A stretch of DNA of 34,410 bases from Microbacterium resistens NBRC 103078 (GCF_001552355.1 NZ_BCRA01000007.1:1-34410); one strand, 5' to 3'; shown: positions 1 to 8,930, counted from the first letter of the stretch. Notes: generated by a model from the sequence alone, not told the origin. A program made the numbers and translations.

Positions 1-854
1 CCGCGCCGCGCCGCCGGCGCCACCGCGCCGACCGCCGCGCCTCCGCCCTGAGCGCGTGGATCGCCGTGGTCGTGTTCGGCGGGTTCGCCCTGCTGCCCGT
101 GTACTGGCTGCTCGCGACCTCGCTCACCCCGCGCACCGAGGTGTTCAGCTACCCGCCGAAGCTGTTCCCCACCGAGGTCACGTTCGAGGCGTACGCGGCC
201 CTCGCGAACAACCCGGCCCTGTTCGGCTACCTCCGCAACAGCATCGTCGTCTCCGTCATCACCGCGATCCTGTCGGTGCTCGTGTCGGCGTACATGGGCT
301 ACGCGTTCTCGAAGTTCCGCTACCGCGGCCGGCGCAGCCTCATGTACTTCGTGCTGGCCTCGCAGATGTTCCCGCAGGCGCTGCTGCTCATCACCCTCTA
401 CGCCGTGTTCTCGGCCTACGGCCTGCTCAACACGTACACGGCGCTCGTGCTGTCGTTCACGACGTTCACCCTGCCGCTGTGCGTATGGATGCTGAAGGGC
501 TTCTTCGACACCATCCCGGACGAGCTCATCGAGGCCGCCCGCGTCGACGGCGCTTCGCGGATGCGCATCATCCACTCGATCGTGCTGCCCCTGGCCGCGC
601 CGGGCCTCATCGCCGCGGGCCTGTTCGCCTTCGTCCGCGGCTGGAACGACTTCATCTTCGCCCTCACGCTCGCCGGACCCGACAAGCAGACGCTGCCTCC
701 GGGACTCGTCAACACCTTCATCGGCGAGGCGTCCACGGCCTGGCCGGAGCTCATGGCGGCCTCGCTCGTGGTCTCGCTCCCCGTGGCCATCGCGTTCATC
801 GCCCTGCAGCGCTTCCTCGTCGGCGGGCTCACCGCCGGCGCGGTCAAGGGCTGA
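1..854 (+). CDS. Carbohydrate ABC transporter permease, MalG type (5' partial)
   Basis: Inner-membrane subunit of a sugar importer of the CUT1 (MalFG) class, the second permease of a heteromeric pair. The reading frame is open from base 3, so the true start lies just upstream of the window. About 283 residues are visible, close to the full family length. Five or six hydrophobic segments follow a basic N-terminus. The EAA loop that docks on the ATPase is clear near the middle (EAARVDGASRMRIIHSIVLP), followed by the conserved WNDFIFAL segment. The gene for the sugar-binding lipoprotein starts 48 bases downstream on the same strand, so the two belong to one operon. No ATPase gene is visible; many actinobacterial CUT1 systems share a distant MsiK-type ATPase. 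The family is certain; the substrate is unknown, with the neighbouring glycan-active proteins suggesting an oligosaccharide. Confidence 0.9.
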   Translation, partial: APRRRRHRADRRASALSAWIAVVVFGGFALLPVYWLLATSLTPRTEVFSYPPKLFPTEVTFEAYAALANNPALFGYLRNSIVVSVITAILSVLVSAYMGYAFSKFRYRGRRSLMYFVLASQMFPQALLLITLYAVFSAYGLLNTYTALVLSFTTFTLPLCVWMLKGFFDTIPDELIEAARVDGASRMRIIHSIVLPLAAPGLIAAGLFAFVRGWNDFIFALTLAGPDKQTLPPGLVNTFIGEASTAWPELMAASLVVSLPVAIAFIALQRFLVGGLTAGAVKG

Positions 855-902
855 CCCGCACCACCCCCTCATCCGCAGTCCCTCGAAGAAGAGAGCACCC
901 CC

Positions 903-2228
903 ATGTCCGAGAACACCACCGTCTCCCGTCGCCAGCTGCTGCAGTTCGCCGGGCTCGGCGCCGCCGGCCTCCTCCTCGCCGGCTGCATGCCGAGCGGCGG
1001 CGGCAGCGGCAGTCCGTCCTCCTCCCCCAGCGCCGGGCTCGGCGCGGGCGACTTCACCGCCTCCGACTTCTCCTTCTCCAGCTGGTCGCTGACCGAGGAG
1101 GCGGCGGCGCCCGCGACCCGGGCCCTGCTCGACGGCTACAAGAAGACCAACGACGTCGGCATCACCGAGGTCTCCTTCCCCTACAACGAGTACTTCAAGC
1201 AGCTCATGCTCCAGGTGCGCGGCGGGCAGTTCACCGGCGCCGCGCACGTCGACGTCGCCTGGCTCGCCTCGCTGGCGGCGCTCGGCAAGCTCGAGGACGT
1301 CTCGGCGCTCACGAAGGGCCGCGGCTACACCGCGTCGAGCCTGGAGGCCACGCAGCTCGACGGGAAGCAGTACGCGTTCCCGTGGACGATCGGCGCGATC
1401 GGGCTCATCACGAACTCCGAGCTCCTGACGAAGGCGGGGATCTCCGCGTTCCCGACCACCGTGGACGACTTCGAGGCGGCGCTGAAGAAGCTCAAGTCCC
1501 TCGGCGGCGGACTCATCCCCTACGCCGCCTCGACCAAGGCCGCCCAGCTCAAGGACGTCCTGATCTGGATGCAGACGTTCGGCAGCGACCTCGTCAAGGA
1601 CGGCACGGTCACGATCGGCGACGATGCGAGCATCGAGGCGGTGACCTGGTACAAGTCGCTGTACGACCAGGGTCTCATCGCCGCCGACGTCGACCGCTTC
1701 GACGCCCGCTCGCTGTTCGCCCAGGGCCGCGCCGCCATCTACGACGACGCCCCCGTGGGCCGCGCGTCCGTCACGAAGGACTCCCCGGACCCCGACCTGG
1801 CCTCCAAGCTCGTGCCCGAATCCCGCCCGGTGCTGAAGAACGGCGACACCCCGCGCGCGCTCGTCTGGGGCGGTGCCATCGCCGTCGTCGGCGGCGGTGC
1901 CGGAGACAGCACCCGCACGGCCGCGGACTTCGGCCAGTGGGCCACGAGCGACCTGAAGGCGGTGCTCGGCGACTACGCGCTGCGCGGCCTGCCGCCCGTG
2001 ACCGAGGAGGCGCAGGCCTCGAAGGAGGTGGCGTCCGACGCGTTCGGCTCGCGCTTCGCCGAGAAGATCACGGCCACCGCGACCACCAACCCGTTCTGGC
2101 AGTACCCGCAGTACGCCCAGATCGAGACCGTGATCGCCGACCGCGTGCAGGCCGTCCTCGTGGGTCAGCAGAGCGCCGAGGACGCGATGGCGCAGGCCGG
2201 CGACGAAGCGCAGAAGCTGCTGGGCTGA
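903..2228 (+). CDS. Extracellular sugar-binding lipoprotein of an ABC importer (SBP_bac_1 type)
   Basis: A solute-binding protein of 441 residues that should capture a sugar outside the cell and hand it to the permease encoded just upstream. The N-terminus has a twin-arginine-like motif (SRRQLLQ, residues 8-14), a hydrophobic stretch and a lipobox ending LLLAG-C with the lipidated cysteine at residue 28, so it looks like a Tat-exported lipoprotein. A Gly/Ser/Pro-rich linker (about 30-50) precedes the binding domain. The length and the alternating alpha/beta pattern fit the MalE-like cluster. The start ATG has a purine-rich ribosome site (AAGAGAG) 7 bases upstream. The BNR protein gene follows after 11 bases, with its ribosome site overlapping this gene's stop codon. 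The ligand cannot be read from sequence. Confidence 0.9.
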   Translation: MSENTTVSRRQLLQFAGLGAAGLLLAGCMPSGGGSGSPSSSPSAGLGAGDFTASDFSFSSWSLTEEAAAPATRALLDGYKKTNDVGITEVSFPYNEYFKQLMLQVRGGQFTGAAHVDVAWLASLAALGKLEDVSALTKGRGYTASSLEATQLDGKQYAFPWTIGAIGLITNSELLTKAGISAFPTTVDDFEAALKKLKSLGGGLIPYAASTKAAQLKDVLIWMQTFGSDLVKDGTVTIGDDASIEAVTWYKSLYDQGLIAADVDRFDARSLFAQGRAAIYDDAPVGRASVTKDSPDPDLASKLVPESRPVLKNGDTPRALVWGGAIAVVGGGAGDSTRTAADFGQWATSDLKAVLGDYALRGLPPVTEEAQASKEVASDAFGSRFAEKITATATTNPFWQYPQYAQIETVIADRVQAVLVGQQSAEDAMAQAGDEAQKLLG

Positions 2229-2239
2229 GGAGCATCGCC

Positions 2240-3736
2240 ATGACGCTCCGCCCGAAGGCCGGCGCCACCGCTGCCGCCGCCCTCGCCGCACTCGTCCTCG
2301 CCGTGCCGGCTCCGGCCGCCGCCGCGGCATCCGACGTCGAGACCGTGCCCGTCACGGTCGACAGTTCCAACCAGTCCGGCTGGTGGAACCCGCTCGTCGT
2401 CGACGGCGACGAGACGTACTTCGCCTACAACGTGCCCGGCTCGGTGGCCGCGAAGCATCAGGTGAACCTGGCCGTCCGCGCCGCCGACGGCACGTGGACC
2501 TCAGGCTGCCTGCGCCTGGCCACCGAGGCCTGCGCGGAGTACGCGGACGACAACGGCCACAACCAGCCCTCGATCGCGATCGACGGCGACGGCTACATCC
2601 ACGCGTTCGTCTCGATGCACCACGAGCCGTGGAAGTACTTCCGCTCCACCGCGCCGTACGACGCGACCTCGCTCGTCGACGTGAGCGGAGAGATGCCCGA
2701 CGCCGGCGCCGCGGTCTCCTACCCGGTCACGGCCCAGGGGGCGGACGGCGACGTCTGGCTCATGGTGCGGATCGGCGCCGACCCGCAGGCCCGCCGCGAC
2801 GGCGTGCTCTACCACTACGACCCCGCCGCCGGGACGTGGAGCCGCGAGACGACGATCGCCGCCGCCGTGAACCACTCCTTCTACCCCGACGACCTCGCGG
2901 TCGACGCGAGCGGCAAGATCCACGTGCTGTGGGAGTGGGGTCCCTGGCCCGCCGGTCCGTACCGCCACCTCGGCTCGTACGCGGTGTACGACCCGGCCGT
3001 GGGCGGCTTCCGCGACGTCGCGGGGCAGACCCTTCCGACCCCGATCCGTCCGGACACCCCGGGCGCGGTCGTGTGGCGCGGCTACGAGCCCGGCGAGAGC
3101 ATCGCCGCCGCGGTGCCGGCTGTGCAGACCGCGAAGATGGCCCTCGCCGACGGCGAGCTCGTGGGCGTGACCTATCGGTACGCGGACCAGACCGAGAACG
3201 CCTTCGACGTCCGCTGGGCCACGTGGAACGGCACGGCCTGGACGAGCGAGACCCTCATCGACGCGGACGCCCTCGGGGGCGGCGTGCAGACCGTCGCCGC
3301 GCTCGACACGACGACCGCGAGCGGCGAGACCCGCGTGTACGCCGTGGTGTCGGCGCCGGGCTGCGGCGTCACCCGCAGCCAGACGGTGCTGCTGACCGCC
3401 GGAACGTCCGGATGGACCGCCGACACCGTGGGCGAGCCGGTCGTCGGCCAGCAGCGCCTGCGCGCAGCGACCCGCGCCGACGGCACCGACATCGTGTACC
3501 TCAGCGCCCCGACGGTCCCCGGCGGCGGCACGCTGCGGCACGCGGAGATCCCGCGTGACGGCCACGCCGGCGCCAGCACGGTCGCCGACATCGTGGCCGC
3601 CCTCGGTTGCGATGCCGGCGGCGCGACCACGGCCCTCGGCGGCACCGCGACCGCATCCCCGCTCCGCGGCGACCCGTCCGACTCCGCCGCCGACGTCGAC
3701 CGCGGCTCCGAGATCGACGCGATCGCCGCCCCCTGA
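2240..3736 (+). CDS. Secreted BNR_4 beta-propeller protein, candidate polysaccharide lyase (PL24/PL25-like)
   Basis: A 498-residue exported protein. A Sec signal peptide (residues 1-30, Ala-rich, cleavage near AAAAA-SD) leads into a beta-propeller of the BNR_4 family. The core family motif is at residues 106-131: GHNQPSIAIDGDGYIH, then SMHHEPWKY. In the ulvan lyase families PL24 and PL25, which share this fold, two catalytic histidines lie about 20 residues apart; His107 and His127/128 match that spacing. Tyr and Arg residues suitable for the rest of such a site are present, but I cannot place them with certainty. It may therefore cut a uronate-containing polysaccharide by beta-elimination; a glycosidase or non-catalytic role is possible. 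The start is set by GGAG 7 bases before ATG, with translational coupling to the binding-protein gene. The C-terminal 60 residues are low-complexity. Confidence 0.72.
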   Translation: MTLRPKAGATAAAALAALVLAVPAPAAAAASDVETVPVTVDSSNQSGWWNPLVVDGDETYFAYNVPGSVAAKHQVNLAVRAADGTWTSGCLRLATEACAEYADDNGHNQPSIAIDGDGYIHAFVSMHHEPWKYFRSTAPYDATSLVDVSGEMPDAGAAVSYPVTAQGADGDVWLMVRIGADPQARRDGVLYHYDPAAGTWSRETTIAAAVNHSFYPDDLAVDASGKIHVLWEWGPWPAGPYRHLGSYAVYDPAVGGFRDVAGQTLPTPIRPDTPGAVVWRGYEPGESIAAAVPAVQTAKMALADGELVGVTYRYADQTENAFDVRWATWNGTAWTSETLIDADALGGGVQTVAALDTTTASGETRVYAVVSAPGCGVTRSQTVLLTAGTSGWTADTVGEPVVGQQRLRAATRADGTDIVYLSAPTVPGGGTLRHAEIPRDGHAGASTVADIVAALGCDAGGATTALGGTATASPLRGDPSDSAADVDRGSEIDAIAAP

Positions 3737-3772
3737 GCGGCACCACCACCCCTCCCGAAAGGAACCCACCCC

Positions 3773-6034
3773 ATGCGCACCCAGACCGTCGAAGCCGACA
3801 TCATCGTCGTCGGCGGCGGCCTCGCCGGAGTGAGCGCCGCGGTCGCGGCGGCTCGCCTCGGCCGACGTACCGTGCTGATCAACAACCGGCCGGTGCTCGG
3901 CGGCAACTCCTCCTCGGAGGTGAGGGTCTGGGTGTGCGGGGCGACCGCACACGGAAACCAGCGATGGGCCCGGGAGACCGGGATCATCGGTGAGATGTAC
4001 CGGGAGAACCAGTTCCGCAACCCCGAGGGCAATCCCGTGTACTGGGACGACGTGGTGCTCGACATCGTGCGCCGTGAGCCCAACCTCACGCTGTTCCTCA
4101 ACACGGAGGTCCTGGAGGCCGAGGCGACCGGGCCCGACGACGCCCGTCGGGTCCGGTCGGTCACCGGCTGGACCATGGGCTCCGAGATCCGCACGGTCTT
4201 CCGCGGGCCGCTGTTCCTGGACTGCACGGGCGACGGCCTGGTCGGCCGGCTCGTCGGTGCCCGACACCGGCTGGGCAAGGAGAGCCGGAGCGAGTTCGGC
4301 GAGGACTGGGCCCCCGAGCAGCCGGTGCGCGAGTTCCTCGGCTCGACGCTCCTCTTCTACACGAAGGATCTCGGGCACCCGGTGAAGTACGTCGCGCCGG
4401 AGAGCGCGAAGGACATCTCGACCACACCGATCCCCTCGTCGCGCATCATCCGCAGCGGCGACAGCGGCGCGCACTACTGGTGGATCGAGTGGGGCGGCAC
4501 GCTCGACATCGTCGACGACAATGAGGCCATCCGCGACGAGCTGCGCTCCGTGATCCTCGGGATCTGGGATCACATCAAGAACTCGGGCGAGTTCGACGCC
4601 GACAACCTGACCCTGGAGTGGATCGGCAACCTCCCCGGCAAGCGCGAGTACCGCCGCTTCATCGGCGACTACACCCTGCGCCAGCAGGACATCCTGGGGC
4701 AGACCTCGTTCGACGACGGCGTCGCGTTCGGCGGCTGGTCCATCGACCTGCATCCCGCCGAGGGCATGTACGCGACGGGGGCGGGCGCGGTGCAGCGCTT
4801 CTCCGACGGCGTCTTCGAGATCCCGTTCCGCTCGCTGTACTCCGTCAACGTCGACAACCTGCTGATGGCGGGTCGCGACGTCTCGGCCACGCACATCGCG
4901 TTCGGTGCCGCCAGGGTCATGGCGACGTGCGCGGCGATGGGCGAGGCCGCGGGCACCGCCGCCGCCCTCTGCTACACGCACGACGCCACGCCCCGCGAGC
5001 TGTACGAGCACCATCGTGCGGAACTCCGGCAGACGCTGCTCCGCGCCGACGCCTCCCTCATCGGAGTCGCGAACGAGGATCCCTCCGATCTCGCCCGCAC
5101 GGCCGTCGTCACGGCGTCCAGCACGCTGCGCACGATCGGCACCCCGGCGAGCGCGGTGGCCGACGCGGCCCCGCACACGCTCGTCGACGACCTCGGCATC
5201 GTCGTGCCCGTGCACCCGCGCCTGGACACGACCGAGCTGCTGCTCAGCGCCGAGACGGACACCCAGGTCACGGTGGAGGTCTGGTCCACGGGCCGACCGC
5301 AGAACGTCGTGCCCGCCGTGCTCGAGCACCGCACCGTGGTCGAGGTCCCGGCCGGAGGCCCGTCCTGGGTGCGGGCTGAGACCCCCTTCTCCCCGGGCGA
5401 GCCACAGAACGCGATCGTCGTGCTGCGCGCGAATCCGCAGGTGCAGGTACACCTCTGCTCGGCGCTGCCGCCCGGAGTGCTCACCCTCGTGCACCGGGTC
5501 GACAACGACGACCGCAACGTGGAGGTCGACCGCGACGGCCTCCTCGTGCAGTGGCCGACCAAGCCGCTGCGCGGCCGGGTGCCGGCGTTCCGTACGAGTC
5601 CGGCCTCCGAGGCCGTGGCGCCGGAGCGCTCCACCTCGGGCTACAACCGTCCCTACGGCGGGCCGCACCTCTGGGCGTCGGATCCGGAGGCGGAGGGCCC
5701 GCACTGGCTGCGACTGGACTGGGATCGGCCGGTCACCGCCTCCGAGATCCGCCTCGTGTTCGACGACGACGTGGACCTCGAGCTCAACACCCTGCACCAC
5801 CACCGCAGCCCCGACGAGGTGCTGCCGCAGCTCGTCCGCGACTACCGCGTCGAGGTGCGGCCGGAGAGATCCGACGAATGGCGGACCGTGGCGGTCGAGC
5901 GCGACAACCGACACCGGCTGCGGGTGCACCCGCTGCCGGCGGACCTCGGTCCGTTCGCGGCCGCCCGCCTCGTGGTGGAGCGGACGAACGGCGTCGCGGA
6001 GGCGCGCGTGATCGCGTTCCGAGTGCAATCGTGA
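3773..6034 (+). CDS. FAD-dependent oxidoreductase (FAD_oxidored family) with C-terminal beta domain
   Basis: A 753-residue flavoprotein. The dinucleotide-binding motif VVGGGLAGVSAA (Gly14, Gly16, Gly19) is at the very N-terminus, with PVLGGNSSSEV following near residue 40. A second FAD-contact block, LMAGRDVSATHIAFGA, lies near residue 365 and is followed by a GEAAGTAAAL helix. This is the PF12831-type arrangement seen in many carbohydrate-use loci and often misnamed xanthan lyase. Residues from about 440 to the end look like an extra beta-rich domain. No export signal is visible, so it probably acts in the cytoplasm on an imported sugar or sugar derivative; the reaction is unknown. A GAAAGGAA ribosome site precedes the ATG, and the gene sits 36 bases after the BNR gene in the same operon. 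The family is sure; the function is open. Confidence 0.82.
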   Translation: MRTQTVEADIIVVGGGLAGVSAAVAAARLGRRTVLINNRPVLGGNSSSEVRVWVCGATAHGNQRWARETGIIGEMYRENQFRNPEGNPVYWDDVVLDIVRREPNLTLFLNTEVLEAEATGPDDARRVRSVTGWTMGSEIRTVFRGPLFLDCTGDGLVGRLVGARHRLGKESRSEFGEDWAPEQPVREFLGSTLLFYTKDLGHPVKYVAPESAKDISTTPIPSSRIIRSGDSGAHYWWIEWGGTLDIVDDNEAIRDELRSVILGIWDHIKNSGEFDADNLTLEWIGNLPGKREYRRFIGDYTLRQQDILGQTSFDDGVAFGGWSIDLHPAEGMYATGAGAVQRFSDGVFEIPFRSLYSVNVDNLLMAGRDVSATHIAFGAARVMATCAAMGEAAGTAAALCYTHDATPRELYEHHRAELRQTLLRADASLIGVANEDPSDLARTAVVTASSTLRTIGTPASAVADAAPHTLVDDLGIVVPVHPRLDTTELLLSAETDTQVTVEVWSTGRPQNVVPAVLEHRTVVEVPAGGPSWVRAETPFSPGEPQNAIVVLRANPQVQVHLCSALPPGVLTLVHRVDNDDRNVEVDRDGLLVQWPTKPLRGRVPAFRTSPASEAVAPERSTSGYNRPYGGPHLWASDPEAEGPHWLRLDWDRPVTASEIRLVFDDDVDLELNTLHHHRSPDEVLPQLVRDYRVEVRPERSDEWRTVAVERDNRHRLRVHPLPADLGPFAAARLVVERTNGVAEARVIAFRVQS

Positions 6035-6102
6035 CGGAGAGCGCTAACGTGAAGGGCATCCGTCGCCCCGGCGGAGACCGTCGTCCCTCCAGGAGGTCGC
6101 CC

Positions 6103-6990
6103 GTGACCACGGCGCCCGGCGACCGCGTGCTCCCGGTCGCGCGCGCCACCCGGACCGGGCTCATCGCCCTCGCCGTGCCGCATCTCGAGGAGCCGTACTT
6201 CGCCGAGCTCGGCTCGCGGATCGTGCGCGGCGCCGACGAGCGCGGGCTGGCCGTGCTGATCGTGCAGACCGAGGGTGACCACGGCCGCGAGATCGACGTC
6301 GCCAACGGCGTCGGCCTGCCCCCCATCGACGGACTGATCCACATCCCGCGCTCGCTCACGGTCGCGGACCTCACGCGCCGGACGTCCCCCGGCCCGCTCG
6401 TGCTGCTGGGCGAGCACATCCAGGTGAGCCCGTTCACCCACGTGACGATCGACAACCGCGCGGCCGCCGCCACCGCGACGGAGCATCTGCTCGCGGTGGG
6501 CTGCCGCCGGATCGGCTTCGTCGGGCGCCGGGACGCCCGCCCCTCGGACGCCGCCGATCGTCGGCACGCCGGCTATCTGGAGGCCCTGGCCGCCGCGGGG
6601 ATCACGGCCGATCCCGCCCTCACCGCCCAGGTCGACGCGTTCACGGCCGAGGAGGGCGCGCGCGTCGCCGGAGCCATGGCCACCGCCGTCGCCGACCTCG
6701 ACGGCATCGTCTGCTCGAACGACTCGGTCGCCCTCGGCGCCCTCGCCGCTCTGCAGGCCCAGGGACGCGACGTCCCGCGGGACATCGCCGTCGTCGGCAT
6801 CGACGACATCCGGGCCGCACGTTTCGCCGTCCCTGCCCTCAGCACCATCGCCCCCGACCACGCCCGGCTCGTGGACGCCGCCTTCACGGAGCTGGAGCGG
6901 CAGATCTCCGCGCCTCCCGGGGCCGACCTCCCGGTGCGGCACGTGACGGTCGGCGCCCGCCTCATCCCGCGGGCGAGCACCGCACGATGA
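6103..6990 (+). CDS. LacI/GalR-like sugar-sensing domain protein lacking the helix-turn-helix
   Basis: About 295 residues forming the periplasmic-binding-like effector domain of LacI-family regulators. It starts at the hinge-like segment ARATRTGLIALAVP and carries VTIDNRAAAATATEHLL, GCRRIGFVGRR, DGIVCSNDSVALGALAAL and VVGIDDI, all typical of the family. The N-terminal DNA-binding domain of about 55 residues is missing. GTG 6103 has a perfect AGGAGG site 6 bases upstream; GTG 6049 (preceded by GGAGAG) and GTG 6031 (overlapping the upstream stop) are in frame, but the extra residues do not form a LacI head. Another frame at 6081-6113 reads SSLQEVARDHG, much like the start of a LacI head, hinting at an internal deletion. 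It may be a decayed regulator of the upstream operon or a cytoplasmic ligand-binding protein. Confidence 0.72.
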   Translation: MTTAPGDRVLPVARATRTGLIALAVPHLEEPYFAELGSRIVRGADERGLAVLIVQTEGDHGREIDVANGVGLPPIDGLIHIPRSLTVADLTRRTSPGPLVLLGEHIQVSPFTHVTIDNRAAAATATEHLLAVGCRRIGFVGRRDARPSDAADRRHAGYLEALAAAGITADPALTAQVDAFTAEEGARVAGAMATAVADLDGIVCSNDSVALGALAALQAQGRDVPRDIAVVGIDDIRAARFAVPALSTIAPDHARLVDAAFTELERQISAPPGADLPVRHVTVGARLIPRASTAR

Positions 6991-6995
6991 CGGCG

Positions 6996-7010
6996 GCGGA
7001 CTCAGTCCGC
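6996..7010. terminator. Short hairpin between convergent genes
   Basis: The inverted repeat GCGGAC / GTCCGC with a 3-base loop overlaps the stop codon of the minus-strand DeoR gene and lies 5 bases after the LacI-like stop. It could slow transcription from both sides. There is no T-tract, so it is at best a weak, bidirectional terminator. Confidence 0.3.
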
Positions 7011-7811
7011 GAGGGCCGTCGCGAGCCCGTGCTCGCCGACGCCGCCCCTCGGCGCGACGTGCAGGATGCCGACGTGAGCGGCGAGCCGCTCGCGTGCGGT
7101 CTCGTCGAGCCCGTCGTCGGTGACGAGACGGTCGATGTCGCTGAGGTCGGCGACGGTGGTGAGCCCGACCACCCCCCAGCGCCCGTGCTCGGCGAGGACG
7201 ACGACCTCGCGTCCCGCGGCCATGAGCGCGCGGTTGGTCTCGGCCTCCAGGAGGTTCATGGTCGTGATGCCGGCCTGCTCGTCGAGGCCGTGGGCGTCGA
7301 GGAAGACGAGATCGCAGTGCAGGTGCTCGAGGGCGCGGACGGCGACCGGCCCGACGAGGGCCTGGGACGGCGTGCGCACGCCCCCGGTCAGCACCACCGT
7401 CTGCGTGTAGGGAGCGTCTGCGCGGTCCGGCGGCGAGAACAGGTCGGAGACCGGGAGGGCGTTGGTGACGACGGTGAGCTCCGGCACGCGCACGAGCTCC
7501 CGTGCGAGGGCGAGCGCCGTGGGGCCGCCGGAGATGCCGACGGCCATCCCCGGCTCGACGAGGCCCGCGGCCGTCGCCACGATCGCGCGCTGCTCCGCCG
7601 ACGCCGCCGGCGCCGGCACGAGACGCGGGTTCCCGCGCGCCCGCACACCGCCGCGGATGCGCTCGACGGCGCCTTCCTCGGCCAGCTGGTCGATGTCCCG
7701 GCGCACCGTCATCTCGCTCACCCGCAGCATCGCGACCAGCTCGCCGATCGAGACGGTGCCGCGGTCGCGGGTCAGGGCGAGGATGCGCTCGCGTCGTTCC
7801 GTGACCAGCAC
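7002..7811 (-). CDS. DeoR/GlpR-family transcriptional regulator
   Basis: A 269-residue sugar-phosphate-responsive repressor. The N-terminal DeoR helix-turn-helix spans about residues 3-57 (RRERILAL, VSIGELVAMLRVSEMTVRRDIDQLAEEGAVERIRGG). The C-terminal sensor domain shows ISGGPTALALARELVRV, TVVTNALPVSDLF, VVLTGG and VFLDAHGLDEQAGITTMNLLEAETNRALM, the usual DeoR-C motifs. The GTG start has a strong GGAAGGAG site 5-6 bases upstream. It is divergent from the esterase gene (107 bases apart) and tail-to-tail with the LacI-like gene, so it most plausibly controls the esterase or a nearby sugar module. The effector is probably a phosphorylated sugar, inferred only from the family. Confidence 0.9.
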   Translation of the reverse strand: MLVTERRERILALTRDRGTVSIGELVAMLRVSEMTVRRDIDQLAEEGAVERIRGGVRARGNPRLVPAPAASAEQRAIVATAAGLVEPGMAVGISGGPTALALARELVRVPELTVVTNALPVSDLFSPPDRADAPYTQTVVLTGGVRTPSQALVGPVAVRALEHLHCDLVFLDAHGLDEQAGITTMNLLEAETNRALMAAGREVVVLAEHGRWGVVGLTTVADLSDIDRLVTDDGLDETARERLAAHVGILHVAPRGGVGEHGLATALAD

Positions 7812-7918
7812 GCGGTCTCCTTCCGATGGAGCCTCCAGTCTGCCACCCGGCCCGGCGACGTGCTGCGGCCGACCCGCCCCCGCCCGCCCCGCACCCGGAA
7901 CAGGACCCCTCACCCCGC

Positions 7919-8893
7919 ATGACCCTCCCCGCCCCATACGACACCTGGTTCCCCGACGCCGCGTTCGACGGCAGCTACGGCCGGAGCGAGGCCGACCTCC
8001 GCGCCGTGCACCCCGTCCCCGCGCCGCCCGGCTTCGCCGATCGCTGGCGACGCTGGCGACGAGAGGCCGCGGCCGTGGACGCCGCCCCCGTCGTCCTCTC
8101 CGCCACCGAGGCGCAGGGCCGACGGGTGACCGTCGTCGAGCACTCGGGCGTGGACGGCGTGCGGCTGCGCGCGTGGGTCGTGCATCCCCGCCATGGGGCC
8201 CCGCGCGCGGGCGTCGTGCACGGTCACGGCTATGGCGGCCGCGATGCCGTCGATCTCGCGCGGGTGCCGGAAGACGTCGCGGCGGTCTACCCTGTGGCCC
8301 GCGGCCTCGGCACGCTGAACGCCGGGATCGGGGCGCCCGAGCCCACATCGGAGCACGTGCTCGCCGGCATCGACGACCCCGAGCGCTACGCCCTCGGGCT
8401 GTGCGCACGGGATCTGTGGCTGGCCGCCGACGCCCTGGTCGCTCTCGTCGGCGAACTGCCCCTCTACTACATCGGCGAGAGCTTCGGCGGCGGCATCGGC
8501 GCGCTCGCCCTGCCATGGGACGACCGCTTCGTCGGCGCCACCCTCGTCGTGCCGAGCTTCGGCCAGTACGACGAACGCCTCGCCGTGCCGTGCCTGGGAA
8601 GCGGCGAGGCCGTCCGTCAGCACGTGCGGCGGCACCCGGAGGCCCGCGAGGTGCTGCGGTGGTTCGACGCCTCGACGAGCATCGGGTACGCCGGCCTCCC
8701 GGTCCGTGTGGAGGCGGCGCTGTGGGACCAGTACGTGCCGCCGCAGGGCCAGTTCGCCGTCGCCGCCGGGGCGCGCCTGCTCGATCTCGCGGTGCTTCCC
8801 GCGGGTCATGCCGAGTACCCGGGATGGCAGGACGTGACGGCGGACGCCATCCGCGGAGGCCGTGCGCACCTGGAGCGCGCGCTCGCGGGCTGA
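7919..8893 (+). CDS. Acetyl-xylan-esterase / cephalosporin-C-deacetylase family hydrolase
   Basis: A 324-residue alpha/beta hydrolase of the AXE1 family (carbohydrate esterase family 7), which removes acetyl groups from xylo-oligosaccharides and other small acetylated substrates. The oxyanion-hole region reads VVHGHGYGG, the nucleophile elbow is GESFGG with Ser188, and the rest of the triad fits Asp270 (ALWDQYV) and His297 (AGHAEYPGW). These positions are close to those in the well-studied 318-residue Bacillus subtilis enzyme. No signal peptide is seen, so it should act inside the cell on imported acetylated oligosaccharides. The ATG at 7919 was chosen because family similarity begins there (YDTWFPD); the ribosome site is weak. 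Divergence from a DeoR regulator suggests local control. Confidence 0.85.
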   Translation: MTLPAPYDTWFPDAAFDGSYGRSEADLRAVHPVPAPPGFADRWRRWRREAAAVDAAPVVLSATEAQGRRVTVVEHSGVDGVRLRAWVVHPRHGAPRAGVVHGHGYGGRDAVDLARVPEDVAAVYPVARGLGTLNAGIGAPEPTSEHVLAGIDDPERYALGLCARDLWLAADALVALVGELPLYYIGESFGGGIGALALPWDDRFVGATLVVPSFGQYDERLAVPCLGSGEAVRQHVRRHPEAREVLRWFDASTSIGYAGLPVRVEAALWDQYVPPQGQFAVAAGARLLDLAVLPAGHAEYPGWQDVTADAIRGGRAHLERALAG

Positions 8894-8930
8894 GCGCCGC
8901 CGGTCCCCGTGGAACGTCCGGACTGCGCGA

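Noticed and set aside
56..2239. A single long frame that would fuse a 5' extension onto the BNR protein
   Set aside because: The upstream part is a low-complexity shadow of the permease and binding-protein genes; the signal peptide and ribosome site set the start at 2240.
2501..6028. Very long antisense reading frame on the minus strand, and similar ones opposite many genes
   Set aside because: Such frames arise from GC-biased third positions; the products are Arg/Gly/Ala/Pro-rich with no domain, while the plus-strand genes have clear families.
6031..6090. GTG 6031 or 6049 as the start of the LacI-like gene, and the AGCGCT site at 6040-6045 as an operator
   Set aside because: The added residues are Arg/Pro-rich and match no LacI head; GTG 6103 has the best ribosome site. 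The AGCGCT palindrome is too short to call with confidence.
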